DNA of 8,817 nucleotides from the NCBI GenBank assembly GCA_938045435.1, contig CALIBA010000009.1, positions 1 through 8,817 of the forward strand, given 5' to 3'. Of the stretch, positions 1 through 7,325 are shown one piece after another (positions within the stretch are counted from its first letter, which is position 1; each line of letters begins with the position of its first letter). The notes beneath the pieces are model-generated. The model was not told where the DNA came from and searched no databases. It saw only the letters and a list, made by a program, of their open reading frames with translations. This stretch comes from an uncultured Selenomonas sp. (GTDB lineage: Bacteria; Bacillota; Negativicutes; Selenomonadales; Selenomonadaceae). Both the position numbers and the translations under genes were made by a program.

Positions 1-60
1 GAAAAGATGGACTGTTGCACAAAGATAAATTTACCTTCGTGCAACAGTCCCTTTTGAAAA
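1..60. terminator. Long hairpin at left edge, possible bidirectional terminator
   Basis: A perfect 12-bp inverted repeat is seen: GGACTGTTGCAC at 9-20 and GTGCAACAGTCC at 39-50, with an 18-nt loop. An outer AAAAG (2-6) can also pair with CTTTT (51-55) across a 2-nt bulge. Short T runs follow the stem on both strands (CTTTT on plus, ATCTTTTC on minus), so it could terminate transcription from either side. The operon to its right already has its own terminator at 113-151, so this one may serve a plus-strand gene left of the window. It could instead be a dispersed hairpin, because its arm closely resembles one at 8668-8679. Confidence 0.55.
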
Positions 61-112
61 ACTTTGCAAAAGAAGCGCAGAGTAAATGTACTGTCATAGA
101 TGAGAGACCGGC

Positions 113-151
113 AAAAAAAGTGGCACAATGTACCGTATGGTTCATTGTGCC
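113..151 (-). terminator. Intrinsic terminator of the two-component operon
   Basis: On the minus strand a stem made of GGCACAATG (122-130) and CATTGTGCC (143-151), extended by three inner pairs past one T/T mismatch, closes on the loop GTAT. It is followed at once by AC and seven T residues (plus-strand A run 113-119). It lies about 58 nt after the response-regulator stop codon. This is a textbook rho-independent terminator for the leftward operon. Confidence 0.88.
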
Positions 152-209
152 GATAAGAACGGGCAAAAAGATGCACCAAGGCGATGGTGCTGAAATGATC
201 CGTGATTTC

Positions 210-830
210 TTAGCTGTGGATGCTCGTATAGCCCTTGTCCGTTGCTTCCACCGCAAGGCCGATGACGTTCTTGTGGCCGGTCTTGACGAGCATATTGCTG
301 ATGTGAAAGCTCACGGTGCGCTTCTTGATGCCGAGATCCTCGGCGATTTCCTCGTAGCTCATGTTGCGGCAGATGCGCTGCAGGATCTCGAGCTCGCGGC
401 TCGTCAGCTGGGCATCCGTGCATCCAAAGGAGGGGGTGCCGCAGATATTCGGATAGATTTGTGCGCCTTCCATCGTGGCGCGGATACAGGAGGCAAACGC
501 TTCGCCCGAGGATTCCTTGTAGATGAAGCTGTTCGCGCCCGCTTCCTTCGCCCAGTCGAGGAAGGCGATCTCCTGCATCCCCGTCATGAGAATAATGCGC
601 AGGGAGGGGAAGGTGGCTTTCAGGCGTTCGCAGATCTGTATGCCGCTCGTGCGCCCCTCCATACAGATGTCCATGAGGACAAGATCAGGACGTAGCCGCA
701 GACATGCTTCCTCCGCAAGCTTTGAGAGCGTACAGGTGCCGATAACTTCGATGTCGGGCAGAGGCGCGAGGATCTTTGCCAGTCCCTCGAGGAGTATTTT
801 TTGATCGTCTACGAGAAGAACTTTAATCAT
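210..830 (-). CDS. NarL/LuxR-family DNA-binding response regulator
   Basis: This 206-residue cytoplasmic protein should be phosphorylated by the kinase encoded just upstream and then bind promoter DNA. Residues 1-120 are a receiver domain with the acidic pair D8/D9, phospho-acceptor D54 in VLMDICM, T83 and K105 (FIYKES). Residues about 140-200 are a LuxR-type helix-turn-helix with the usual LTSRELEIL opening and EIAEDLGIKKRTVSFHISNM recognition region. Length and layout are normal for the NarL/FixJ family. The start ATG overlaps the kinase stop as ATGA (827-830). No strong Shine-Dalgarno sits in front, so translation is probably coupled to the kinase. An intrinsic terminator follows. The target genes cannot be read from the protein; the specific gene name is unknown. 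Confidence 0.94.
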   Translation of the reverse strand: MIKVLLVDDQKILLEGLAKILAPLPDIEVIGTCTLSKLAEEACLRLRPDLVLMDICMEGRTSGIQICERLKATFPSLRIILMTGMQEIAFLDWAKEAGANSFIYKESSGEAFASCIRATMEGAQIYPNICGTPSFGCTDAQLTSRELEILQRICRNMSYEEIAEDLGIKKRTVSFHISNMLVKTGHKNVIGLAVEATDKGYTSIHS

Positions 831-2218
831 CCTTGTTTCTTCCCTATCTGTGCGTCAAGTTCAAAATGCGGTGCCGGTGTGATGATCAGGCGCCCGCCGA
901 GTGCGTTCACGCGGCGCATCATGCCCGTGAGTCCGCCGCCGGGGCGCAGCTTCCCGGTGCAGCCGATGCCGTTGTCGCGGATGTGCAGGCGGCGCTCCGA
1001 GAGGGCGATGACGATCTCGTTCGCACGCCCATGACAGACCGCGTTGCTGAGTGCCTCGCGGATGATGGCGGCAAAGGCGCGCGCGCGCCGCATATTGCGC
1101 GGCAGAGCGCCCGAAAGCGTGAGCCGCACGCCGAGGCTGCGGTAGGTGTCGGTCATATCGGCGAGCAGCGTTGCGGGATGGGCTTCCTGCGCGAGGGGAA
1201 CCGCTTCGAGCAGGCTGTCGATGCGAACGATGGTATCGAGCGCATCCTTGGGCGCGGGACTCGCAAGGAGCTGCTGCAGCATGCTGATGCGCTGTCCGAG
1301 AACGTCGTGCACGCGCGAGGTGATCTCCTGCAGGGTGCGGTGGCGCTCCGTCTCCTCGAGCGTGTCGAGCAGATCTTTCTGTGCGCTGATCATGGCGGAG
1401 AGGCGTGCGTTCTTTGCCTCGAGTTCCCGCGTCACGGCGTCGAGCTCCGTCACGCAGGAGGCCGTGAGCTGCCAGCCGCTGAGTCCGTTCATCAGACGTA
1501 TGCGCTGCACGAGCCAGGAGTCTCCGCCCGAAAATCGAAAGAGGATGGCATCGTCCCGCACCTCTTTCTCTGCGAGGGTTGGGTGGTCGAAATTCATCAG
1601 CGCCTGCCAGAAGATCGCGGCGTTGCGGAACTGCTGACCGAGTAGCCGCTCCATGAAGGCCAGCATCTGGATGTTCACGAGCACGGCTGCGCCGTTTTCG
1701 CGTGCAAAGAGAATGCCCTCGGGCAGGAGATCGAGGCCCTCGCGGATGGATGCGACGGTGACCTCTCTCTCCAGCATCGTAGGTGCTGCACAGGCAAGGA
1801 TCGCGAGCCGCGCCGCGAGGAGGATGAGGACGAAGAGCGCGCTCCACGGCAGAAGACGGTCAAAAAGCGGGAGCGAGAGCAGGCCCGCTGCGGCGAGCGG
1901 CACACCCAGCCACGGCCTGCGCCGACACGAGCAGAATCCCATGACGATGGCGAAGCCGCCAGTGGCGCAGCGCTCGAGCACCATCCAGTCATTTGGCATC
2001 AGCCCGCTGATGAACAGGCTCCAGCTGCCGCCGAAGACCAGCGTGACGGAGAGCAGTATGCCGAGCGCGGCAGCCTCCGGCAGGACGCGCTCGAAACGCT
2101 GCCGACCGAGAAACGTCGCTCCCCAAAAGAGCGCGATACTCTCGGTGATGAGGACGAGCGCGGAGAGGAAGATAAAGGTGATGTGTGCACTGTAGCCGTA
2201 TGAGGTCAGACTCTCCAT
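827..2218 (-). CDS. NarL-type membrane sensor histidine kinase
   Basis: This 463-residue kinase should autophosphorylate on histidine and pass the phosphate to the adjacent response regulator. The N-terminal 146 residues hold about five hydrophobic segments (near 12-34, 50-71, 78-97, 103-120, 124-146). Residues about 160-255 look like a PAS-type cytoplasmic domain, followed by a coiled linker (258-295). The HisKA_3 phospho-acceptor is H304 in HDVLGQRIS. The ATPase domain is intact: N392 in REALSNAVCHG, the G1 box DNGIG at 415-419, and a glycine-rich GGGLTGMMRRVNALGG at 427-442. The start at 2218 is preferred to an in-frame ATG at 2371 because it has a strong ribosome site, begins a natural membrane segment, and avoids deep overlap with the upstream gene. 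It overlaps that gene by 13 bp and the regulator by 4 bp. The signal sensed is unknown. Confidence 0.92.
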   Translation of the reverse strand: MESLTSYGYSAHITFIFLSALVLITESIALFWGATFLGRQRFERVLPEAAALGILLSVTLVFGGSWSLFISGLMPNDWMVLERCATGGFAIVMGFCSCRRRPWLGVPLAAAGLLSLPLFDRLLPWSALFVLILLAARLAILACAAPTMLEREVTVASIREGLDLLPEGILFARENGAAVLVNIQMLAFMERLLGQQFRNAAIFWQALMNFDHPTLAEKEVRDDAILFRFSGGDSWLVQRIRLMNGLSGWQLTASCVTELDAVTRELEAKNARLSAMISAQKDLLDTLEETERHRTLQEITSRVHDVLGQRISMLQQLLASPAPKDALDTIVRIDSLLEAVPLAQEAHPATLLADMTDTYRSLGVRLTLSGALPRNMRRARAFAAIIREALSNAVCHGRANEIVIALSERRLHIRDNGIGCTGKLRPGGGLTGMMRRVNALGGRLIITPAPHFELDAQIGKKQG

Positions 2219-4635
2219 GCCGCTGCCTCCTCCCCGTGCGCCGGTGTGCGGGCGGCGGCGCTGATGCCCTGCGCGCGGATGGAAAGCGCGTAGCCGAGAT
2301 CGCTGATCTCGATCGGGAGATCGTGCTGCCGCTGCCATTCGCTGATCCACGGACGGATCCAGTCCGCGCACGTCAGCATGCAGATCGCCTCCGGCATTTC
2401 GTTTTCCTCAAAACGGCAGAGTACATCTGCCGCGCCCTCCTCTGCCGCGCGCGAGAGAAGCTCGGCAAAGAGATCGAAGAGGGCGAGCGCCGCCTCTGCC
2501 GCGATGGAGCGCGTCAGAAGCCACTCCACGCCGACGTGCAGACCAAGGGGGCGCAGATAGGCGCAGGTCTCCGAGACCGCCATCGACAGCTCGTCCGCAC
2601 GGATCTGTCCGTCCTCCTGCCCTTTGAGAAAGAGCACGCAGCGCTTCTTGAGGTAGGAGGAGAGCAGGTTGAGCCGGCGGATGAGACATGTGAGCTCCGC
2701 CTCATCCGTGCTCGCCATCAGCTGCTCGCGAAAGCTGCGCAGGAGCGGGCGCTTGCTGTCGAGGATGGCCTCGAGCTCCTCGGAGAGCTGCTTTTTGAGC
2801 GTGAGCGCGAGATGCTGCCCCCGGATGCGGCGCTCTCTGCGCAGGAGGGTATGGGAGCGCTCCTGCGCGTCCTGCAGGAGTGCGAGCTGACGCTGACGTT
2901 CGTGCAGGAGACTGAGATCCTCGTGCCAGATGATGGCTCCGCCGTGAATGTTCATGCGCGATGTGCGGATGTCGTTTGACGCGCCCTGCTCTGCTGCCGC
3001 GGCGGAAAAGACCGTATGCCCCTCCGTATTGACGAGCTGCATGTGCAGGTGCGAATACGAGAAAAACGCCTCGTGAAAGCGATTGGACGGCATGAGCCCC
3101 GTGCGCAGACAGAGTTCGAGGAGGAACAGGAAGAAGAGTGCCGTTACCACTGTGAGTTCCAGCCATGCAAAGCGGGGATCGTAGTAGAGGTCGACCGAGT
3201 AGACGACGAAGAGGGCAAAGAACAGGAAGGGAAGCGCCATCGCAGGGCGCAGCACGCGCTGCCGCTTTGCCTTTTCAAGGAGGAGAAGGAGCGCCGCGAG
3301 GATCTCGCAGAACCAGAGGAGCCAATAGGCATAGGCGCCCCACGCGAGATGCTCTTCCAGCGTCATGGCGGCGGCATTCCAGATGAATGTGAAGAACTGG
3401 TAGTGCAGATCGTTGCAGAGAATCAGCGCGGCCAGCAGGAGGTTCAGCCCGAGAACCGCGCGCAGCCAGCGCGGCATTTTTTTGTTGAACACATACTCAT
3501 CCGATGCCCAGGCGATCCAGAGGAGTGCAACCGAGAGCCCCGCGCGGAACACATAGTAGAGGTACGACAGAAAGTGCTGCAGGGAGATATCGACCGAGAT
3601 GGAAAGGAGTTTTGCAATGCGGGTCAGCTCCCAGAGGAGCAGCATCGCAATCAGCAGAAGGACGGCGCGCCGCGTACCGTGATGGAGGACGCGTGCGCGC
3701 AGGCTTGCACCCCAGAGAACCGTGACGACAAGGATTGTGACGAGAATGACCAGGCGCTCATGCGTTTCGATCGGCGTGAACACAGAATGTCCCCAAATTA
3801 TCTGCCGATAGCGCGCATTCGCCTCCGTAAGTTCCCGGTAGAGTGCATCGGCGTCGTGGATCTGCGCAGCCCCCGCCGGAGGCGCGATCGGATAGCCCGC
3901 TGCGCGCAGATCGCGCCGCAGGGTATTGGCAAAGGAGATGGGCTTTCGCGCGAGCAGTCCCTTGGTAAAGGAGAGCGTTCCTTCCTTCGGCATACAGATG
4001 CGCAGCGGGGCGCCGTACTGAATGAGCTGCTCCGCTTCGTGCGCAAAGAGCACATAGACATCCCCGCCGCCGTCCTTCTCCGCCAGGCGGTATTGATTGC
4101 CGCGTCGGCTGTTGCAGATGCGTAGCCGATCCTCCTCCTTCAGCCGCGTGAGCAGAGCGAACGCCTCGTCGAGGTTCGCGTCTGCGGACAGTCCGCGTGC
4201 CAGCGCCAAAAAGAAAATTTCCCGATCGGGGCAGGAATCGGGAAGAACCACGGTGACATTCTCCCGCAGATCGCTCCAACCCTCCACGGGGACAGGGCAG
4301 TCCTCCGCCACGGCGAGGACGACCACGGCGGAAAAGTGCGGATACCAATAGAGCTGTTCTGTCGAGCCGCGGACAAACTGCTCCGCTTGAAAATCATAGA
4401 GTTCGGCGGCATCGACGCGGTGATCCTGAAAGATCTCCAAGAGATTCGTCGAGACGCCCTGCGTATCGAGGGGCTCCGGGGAGGCGCGGCGCAGGGCGTC
4501 GGCATAGGCCGTGCCGAAGTTGTGTGCATAGACGAGCGACAGCGCATCCGCCGTGCGCATGGATGCGAGGAGAACGAGGGCGCATGCGGCGCAGCAGAGA
4601 GAGAACAGGAACATATTCTGCCGCCGTTGTTTCAT
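2206..4635 (-). CDS. Binding-protein-like/7TM sensor with degenerate kinase tail
   Basis: This 809-residue membrane protein is probably the ligand-sensing subunit of the operon. A signal anchor (about 8-27) precedes an extracytoplasmic type 2 periplasmic-binding-protein-like domain (about 32-285). That domain carries typical pieces such as VEGWSDLRENV and MPKEGTLSFTKGLLA, as seen in PotD-like or iron-type binding proteins. Seven membrane segments follow (near 294-312, 322-343, 355-377, 390-408, 429-453, 462-484, 489-511), ending in LRTGLMPSNRFHEAFF, which resembles the Firmicute histidine-kinase N-terminal 7TM family. Residues 525-575 look PAS-like, 576-630 form a coiled region, and 630-800 are a remnant kinase region. 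No phospho-acceptor motif or DxGxG box is visible, and the N-box position reads AELLSRAAE without the asparagine. It therefore probably cannot phosphorylate. The ATG has GGGGGAGGG about six nucleotides upstream. The ligand is unknown. Confidence 0.88.
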   Translation of the reverse strand: MKQRRQNMFLFSLCCAACALVLLASMRTADALSLVYAHNFGTAYADALRRASPEPLDTQGVSTNLLEIFQDHRVDAAELYDFQAEQFVRGSTEQLYWYPHFSAVVVLAVAEDCPVPVEGWSDLRENVTVVLPDSCPDREIFFLALARGLSADANLDEAFALLTRLKEEDRLRICNSRRGNQYRLAEKDGGGDVYVLFAHEAEQLIQYGAPLRICMPKEGTLSFTKGLLARKPISFANTLRRDLRAAGYPIAPPAGAAQIHDADALYRELTEANARYRQIIWGHSVFTPIETHERLVILVTILVVTVLWGASLRARVLHHGTRRAVLLLIAMLLLWELTRIAKLLSISVDISLQHFLSYLYYVFRAGLSVALLWIAWASDEYVFNKKMPRWLRAVLGLNLLLAALILCNDLHYQFFTFIWNAAAMTLEEHLAWGAYAYWLLWFCEILAALLLLLEKAKRQRVLRPAMALPFLFFALFVVYSVDLYYDPRFAWLELTVVTALFFLFLLELCLRTGLMPSNRFHEAFFSYSHLHMQLVNTEGHTVFSAAAAEQGASNDIRTSRMNIHGGAIIWHEDLSLLHERQRQLALLQDAQERSHTLLRRERRIRGQHLALTLKKQLSEELEAILDSKRPLLRSFREQLMASTDEAELTCLIRRLNLLSSYLKKRCVLFLKGQEDGQIRADELSMAVSETCAYLRPLGLHVGVEWLLTRSIAAEAALALFDLFAELLSRAAEEGAADVLCRFEENEMPEAICMLTCADWIRPWISEWQRQHDLPIEISDLGYALSIRAQGISAAARTPAHGEEAAAWRV
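2226..2235 (-). promoter_or_regulatory. Ribosome-binding site that fixes the kinase start
   Basis: The minus strand reads GGGGAGGAGG seven nucleotides before the ATG at 2218. It lies inside the 3' end of the upstream sensor gene, so ribosomes finishing that gene at 2206 can restart on the kinase. This supports the 463-residue start over the longer frame, whose extra N-terminus is arginine-rich and looks like out-of-frame translation. Confidence 0.8.
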
Positions 4636-4747
4636 CGCCGCCCTCCCCCTTGCCTATACTCCAACTGATTTTATACTATTTCGTTTGATCTGCATGAAAT
4701 TCCTTGCGCGAAAAGTCCTATTATCTAAAAAACCGGAATAAATTATG

Positions 4748-4757
4748 AGCAATTGCT
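4748..4757. promoter_or_regulatory. Candidate operator palindrome upstream of the sensor operon
   Basis: AGCAATTGCT is a perfect 10-bp palindrome; the flanks ATG and TAT keep partial symmetry. It lies about 113 bp upstream of the sensor ATG in an AT-rich stretch (4636-4908) that should hold the operon promoter. In that stretch a TATAAA is seen on the minus strand near 4670 but without a convincing -35 box. NarL-type regulators bind short inverted repeats, so autoregulation is possible, but this is only a positional argument. Confidence 0.25.
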
Positions 4758-4908
4758 TATGTTTTCTTGTGACTTTGTTTGTTCCGGGACAGCGTGAAAT
4801 TTCTCGGTACTGCTGCACGCGCCGGAAAATGCGTATGCACAGATTACCCGTCTGAGGAAGCAAATCAGCAGTCTTTCCGAGCTGGCGATGCGTTTTCGGA
4901 ACAGCGGC

Positions 4909-4957
4909 AAAAAAATACAAGCAGGTCTGCGAAGCGTTTTGCTTCACAGACCTGCTT
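4909..4957 (-). terminator. Intrinsic terminator of the lipoprotein array
   Basis: AAGCAGGTCTG (4919-4929) pairs perfectly with CAGACCTGCTT (4947-4957). After one mismatch, GAAGC and GCTTC add five more pairs around the loop GTTTT. On the minus strand the stem is followed by GTA and seven T residues (4909-4915). It lies about 64 nt after the stop codon of the last lipoprotein gene and separates the array from the two-component operon, which must then have its own promoter. Confidence 0.9.
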
Positions 4958-5021
4958 TTCCGATGGGATGAGCGTGTGCCAGGGGGCGATGCGGCAGATG
5001 GCCGGCCTCTTTGCATTGTTC

Positions 5022-6068
5022 TTACAGATCAATGCGGAAGATACGCTGCCTTCCGCCGTCCTGCGTGTGGAAGTAGACGTGGTTCATATTGTCGGTGAAG
5101 ATGCCCTTGGGCCGCAGTGTGCGCTCGCCGTCCGTGATCTCGATGTCGCCGACATACGCGCCGTCCTTCTTGCTGAAGACGCGCAGGATGGGATCGTCCG
5201 ACGTGCGGAAGACGATGTAGTCCTTCGTCGCGACAACGCAGCGCGCATGAGCGGCGTAGTGCTTTGTGCCCTGCGGGATGTTCTCATTCAGCTCGAAGCG
5301 GCGGAGTTCCTTGCCGTCGGGGCTGTATTGGTAGACGGGGATGACCCACGGGTGCTGCTCGTCGTTCTGCAGCGAATTCCCGTATGCCTCGTCGGTGTAG
5401 AATCCGTCTGCGTCCGCATAGAGCAGCTCTGCGCCGCGCACCATGGAGTAGCCCTCGGGCTTCGGGCGTGCGGGGACGGGGATGGTCTTGGCATCCTTCA
5501 GTCCATCTTTGGCGATCGTGCCGTGGGTGACGCCCTTTTCGTTGACCTGCTCTTCGCCCGCATAGGCGTCCTTCCCGCCGAAGACGGCGCGCCACGTCTC
5601 CTTGCCCTGCAGGGGGATCGTGGTTGTGGTCTTGCCGTCATAGACGGCGAGCTCGCCCTCCTTCGGGATGTAATAGACGTTCGTTCCGTCCGAGGTGATC
5701 GGCCGGTTCAGCACGATGCCGAGATCCACGATGTCCGTGATTGCGCCGTCTGTGACGGGGAGCTGGCAGAGATGCGTCTTCTTGTCGTCGTGGTCGTAGA
5801 TGATGCCATAGATGCCATCCTTCGTCACGACGGGATCGCTCTTGTTGAAGTCGAAATAGTCGAGGTCGTAGTCGGCGTTCTCGTATTCGTAGAGCGGGAG
5901 CGTCTTGTCGCCGAATTTTACCTGGGTGACGGGCTCTTTCGGCAATGAAAGACTGAGATCGACGGGGGCAGGAGAGCCGCCTTTTGCGGTGTCACCGCCG
6001 CCGCAGCCTGCCATGACGGCGCACGTGAGGACGGCCGCCGCCGCACAGAGCGTTTTCCATTGTTTCAT
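5022..6068 (-). CDS. Tandem-array lipoprotein, copy 1 (intact, propeller-like)
   Basis: This 348-residue protein is a predicted lipoprotein of unknown function. The signal peptide MKQWKTLCAA... ends in the lipobox VMAGC, giving lipidated C22, then a glycine-rich spacer. The mature part shows about six units, each built around a short beta-strand motif: TKDGIYG (82-88), TSDGTNVYYI (125-134), FGGKDAYA (163-170), YADADGFY (217-224), ATKDYIVF (280-287) and FTDNMNHVYF (324-333). This pattern suggests a six-bladed beta-propeller on the cell envelope, by inference. The C-terminus reads RIFRIDL. It is clearly paralogous to the next two genes. The ATG has AGAGGAG six nucleotides upstream. A GC-rich hairpin element lies just before it and an intrinsic terminator follows. 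No enzyme motif is visible; a ligand-binding or scaffold role is possible. Confidence 0.88.
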   Translation of the reverse strand: MKQWKTLCAAAAVLTCAVMAGCGGGDTAKGGSPAPVDLSLSLPKEPVTQVKFGDKTLPLYEYENADYDLDYFDFNKSDPVVTKDGIYGIIYDHDDKKTHLCQLPVTDGAITDIVDLGIVLNRPITSDGTNVYYIPKEGELAVYDGKTTTTIPLQGKETWRAVFGGKDAYAGEEQVNEKGVTHGTIAKDGLKDAKTIPVPARPKPEGYSMVRGAELLYADADGFYTDEAYGNSLQNDEQHPWVIPVYQYSPDGKELRRFELNENIPQGTKHYAAHARCVVATKDYIVFRTSDDPILRVFSKKDGAYVGDIEITDGERTLRPKGIFTDNMNHVYFHTQDGGRQRIFRIDL

Positions 6069-6095
6069 GTTGGACTCCTCTTATATAGAGATACA

Positions 6096-6200
6096 GAAGG
6101 GCTGTTGTGCCCCTTCCACCGCTCGCGCGGTCCCCCTCCCCCGTCAAACGGGGGAGGCTTTGGGATTACGGCATATGAGCTTCCCCCGTCGGAACGGGGC
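6096..6200. repeat. GC-rich multi-hairpin element, probable dispersed repeat
   Basis: The 187-bp gap between lipoprotein copies 2 and 1 holds three adjacent hairpins: ACCGC/GCGGT (6118-6131), a perfect 10-bp CCTCCCCCGT/ACGGGGGAGG with a 3-nt loop (6135-6157), and CCCCGT/ACGGGG (6184-6199). The composition is unlike the AT-rich gaps elsewhere in the window. Blocks of this style (short palindrome next to a CCCTCCCCC hairpin) recur between genes in many Firmicutes, from general knowledge. It has no T tract on the minus strand, so it is a poor terminator, but it could attenuate transcription or protect mRNA. Exact boundaries are not defined. Confidence 0.55.
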
Positions 6201-6255
6201 CTGTGCGCGGAACGTGTAGAAGTGGTGAGCTTGCGAGCCGATAGGGGCGCTCCTC

Positions 6256-7293
6256 TTACAGATCGATGCGGAAGATGCGCGAATCTTGGTCGAGGATGTA
6301 GACGCGGTTCTCGCCGTCTGTCGTGATCTGCTTGGGCGGGTGGATCTTGCCATCGAAACTCAGCTCGACCTCGTCGATGAATGCGCCGTCCTTCTTGTTA
6401 AAGACGCGCAGAAAGTTGCCGTTGTAGAAGACGATATAGTCCTTCGTTGGGATGACCTGACGCGCGTTCGAGTCGGTCTTTTTCTTGTCCGGAAGGCCGT
6501 CGTTGATGGTGAAGGTGCGGATCTTCTTGCCGTCCGGGCCGTACATATGGAGGGGGTACGTCCGCTTGTTCGGCGGGCCGCCGTTGGTGGCGATGGTGGA
6601 GATGTAGAAGCCGTCTGCATCCGCCCAGAGGAGGAATGCCTGATTCTCCTCATTTTCCTTCTTGTTCTCGTTGAGGGCTGCAAACTCCGCCTTCGGGAGG
6701 ACGGACTTCAGGTCTTTGATCCCCTCCTTGGAGATCGTGCCCATCTCGATGTCCTGCGACTTCAAGGGATCGCCGCTCGTGTAGATGTTCGATGTGCCGC
6801 GCACTGCGCGCATGATGTCCGTCTCGCCGCGCTTGCTCTTCGTCACGGCCGCGCCGTCATAGGCGCAGATCTGCTCGCCGAGCTGGTAGTAGACATTTGT
6901 CCCGTCCGTTGTGATCGGCTGCGCCGTGAGGATGCCGAGATCCTCGACGGAGGTGATGGCGCCGTCCTTCACGCTCAGCTTCACCAGATGCTGCTTCTTA
7001 TCGCCCGAGGCGTCGAATTTGCCCGCATAGATGGCATCCTTCGTCACGGTGAGATTGGTCGTTGTGTGCACCATGTCGGGGAGACCCTCGCCCTTGTACT
7101 CGTAGACCGGTACGTCCTTACCGTTGAATTTGACCTGTCCGATGGCTTCCTTCGGCGCGGAGAGTGCGGTGTCTTTTCCGCCGCCGCCAATGCCGATGCC
7201 GCTGCCTGTGCCGTCACCGCCGCAGCCGGCGAGGACAGAGCCGAGGAAGGCGGCGGTCGCAGCCGCCGCGAGCAGAGATTTCCACTTCTTCAT
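6256..7293 (-). CDS. Tandem-array lipoprotein, copy 2 (intact, propeller-like)
   Basis: This 345-residue predicted lipoprotein of unknown function is paralogous to copies 1 and 3. MKKWKSLLAA... leads to the lipobox VLAGC with lipidated C24, then a glycine-rich linker to about residue 40. The same repeat landmarks appear in the same order: VTKDAIYAG (83-91), TTDGTNVYYQ (128-137), WADADGFY (223-230), PTKDYIVFY (282-290), LRVFNKKDGAF (295-305) and TTDGENRVYI (324-333), ending RIFRIDL. It differs from copy 1 by a lysine- and glutamate-rich insert near 203-218 (AEFAALNENKKENEEN). The ATG has AAAGGAGG eight nucleotides upstream. Its leader carries a perfect dyad and a probable extended -10 promoter, so it can be transcribed independently of copy 3. 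A six-bladed propeller fold is inferred, not shown. Confidence 0.88.
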   Translation of the reverse strand: MKKWKSLLAAAATAAFLGSVLAGCGGDGTGSGIGIGGGGKDTALSAPKEAIGQVKFNGKDVPVYEYKGEGLPDMVHTTTNLTVTKDAIYAGKFDASGDKKQHLVKLSVKDGAITSVEDLGILTAQPITTDGTNVYYQLGEQICAYDGAAVTKSKRGETDIMRAVRGTSNIYTSGDPLKSQDIEMGTISKEGIKDLKSVLPKAEFAALNENKKENEENQAFLLWADADGFYISTIATNGGPPNKRTYPLHMYGPDGKKIRTFTINDGLPDKKKTDSNARQVIPTKDYIVFYNGNFLRVFNKKDGAFIDEVELSFDGKIHPPKQITTDGENRVYILDQDSRIFRIDL

Positions 7294-7325
7294 TTCGGAT
7301 TCCTCCTTTGATGCTTCTAAGGAAT

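Noticed and set aside
827..2371. Longer 514-residue version of the histidine kinase
   Set aside because: The extra 51 residues are arginine- and proline-rich out-of-frame translation of the upstream gene; the ATG at 2218 has a strong ribosome site and begins a membrane segment.
3016..4125. 369-codon plus-strand frame opposite the 7TM sensor
   Set aside because: It is highly charged with no domain or membrane logic and lies antisense to a gene with clear membrane and binding-protein features.
4779..5948. 389-codon open frame on the plus strand across lipoprotein copy 1
   Set aside because: It is antisense to a well-supported gene, has valine- and aspartate-rich low-information content typical of GC-rich shadows, no domain, no good ribosome site, and it runs through the terminator hairpin.
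6286..7311. 341-codon open frame on the plus strand across lipoprotein copy 2
   Set aside because: It mirrors the coding frame of copy 2, resembles the shadow over copy 1 only because the sense genes are paralogs, and shows no start signal.
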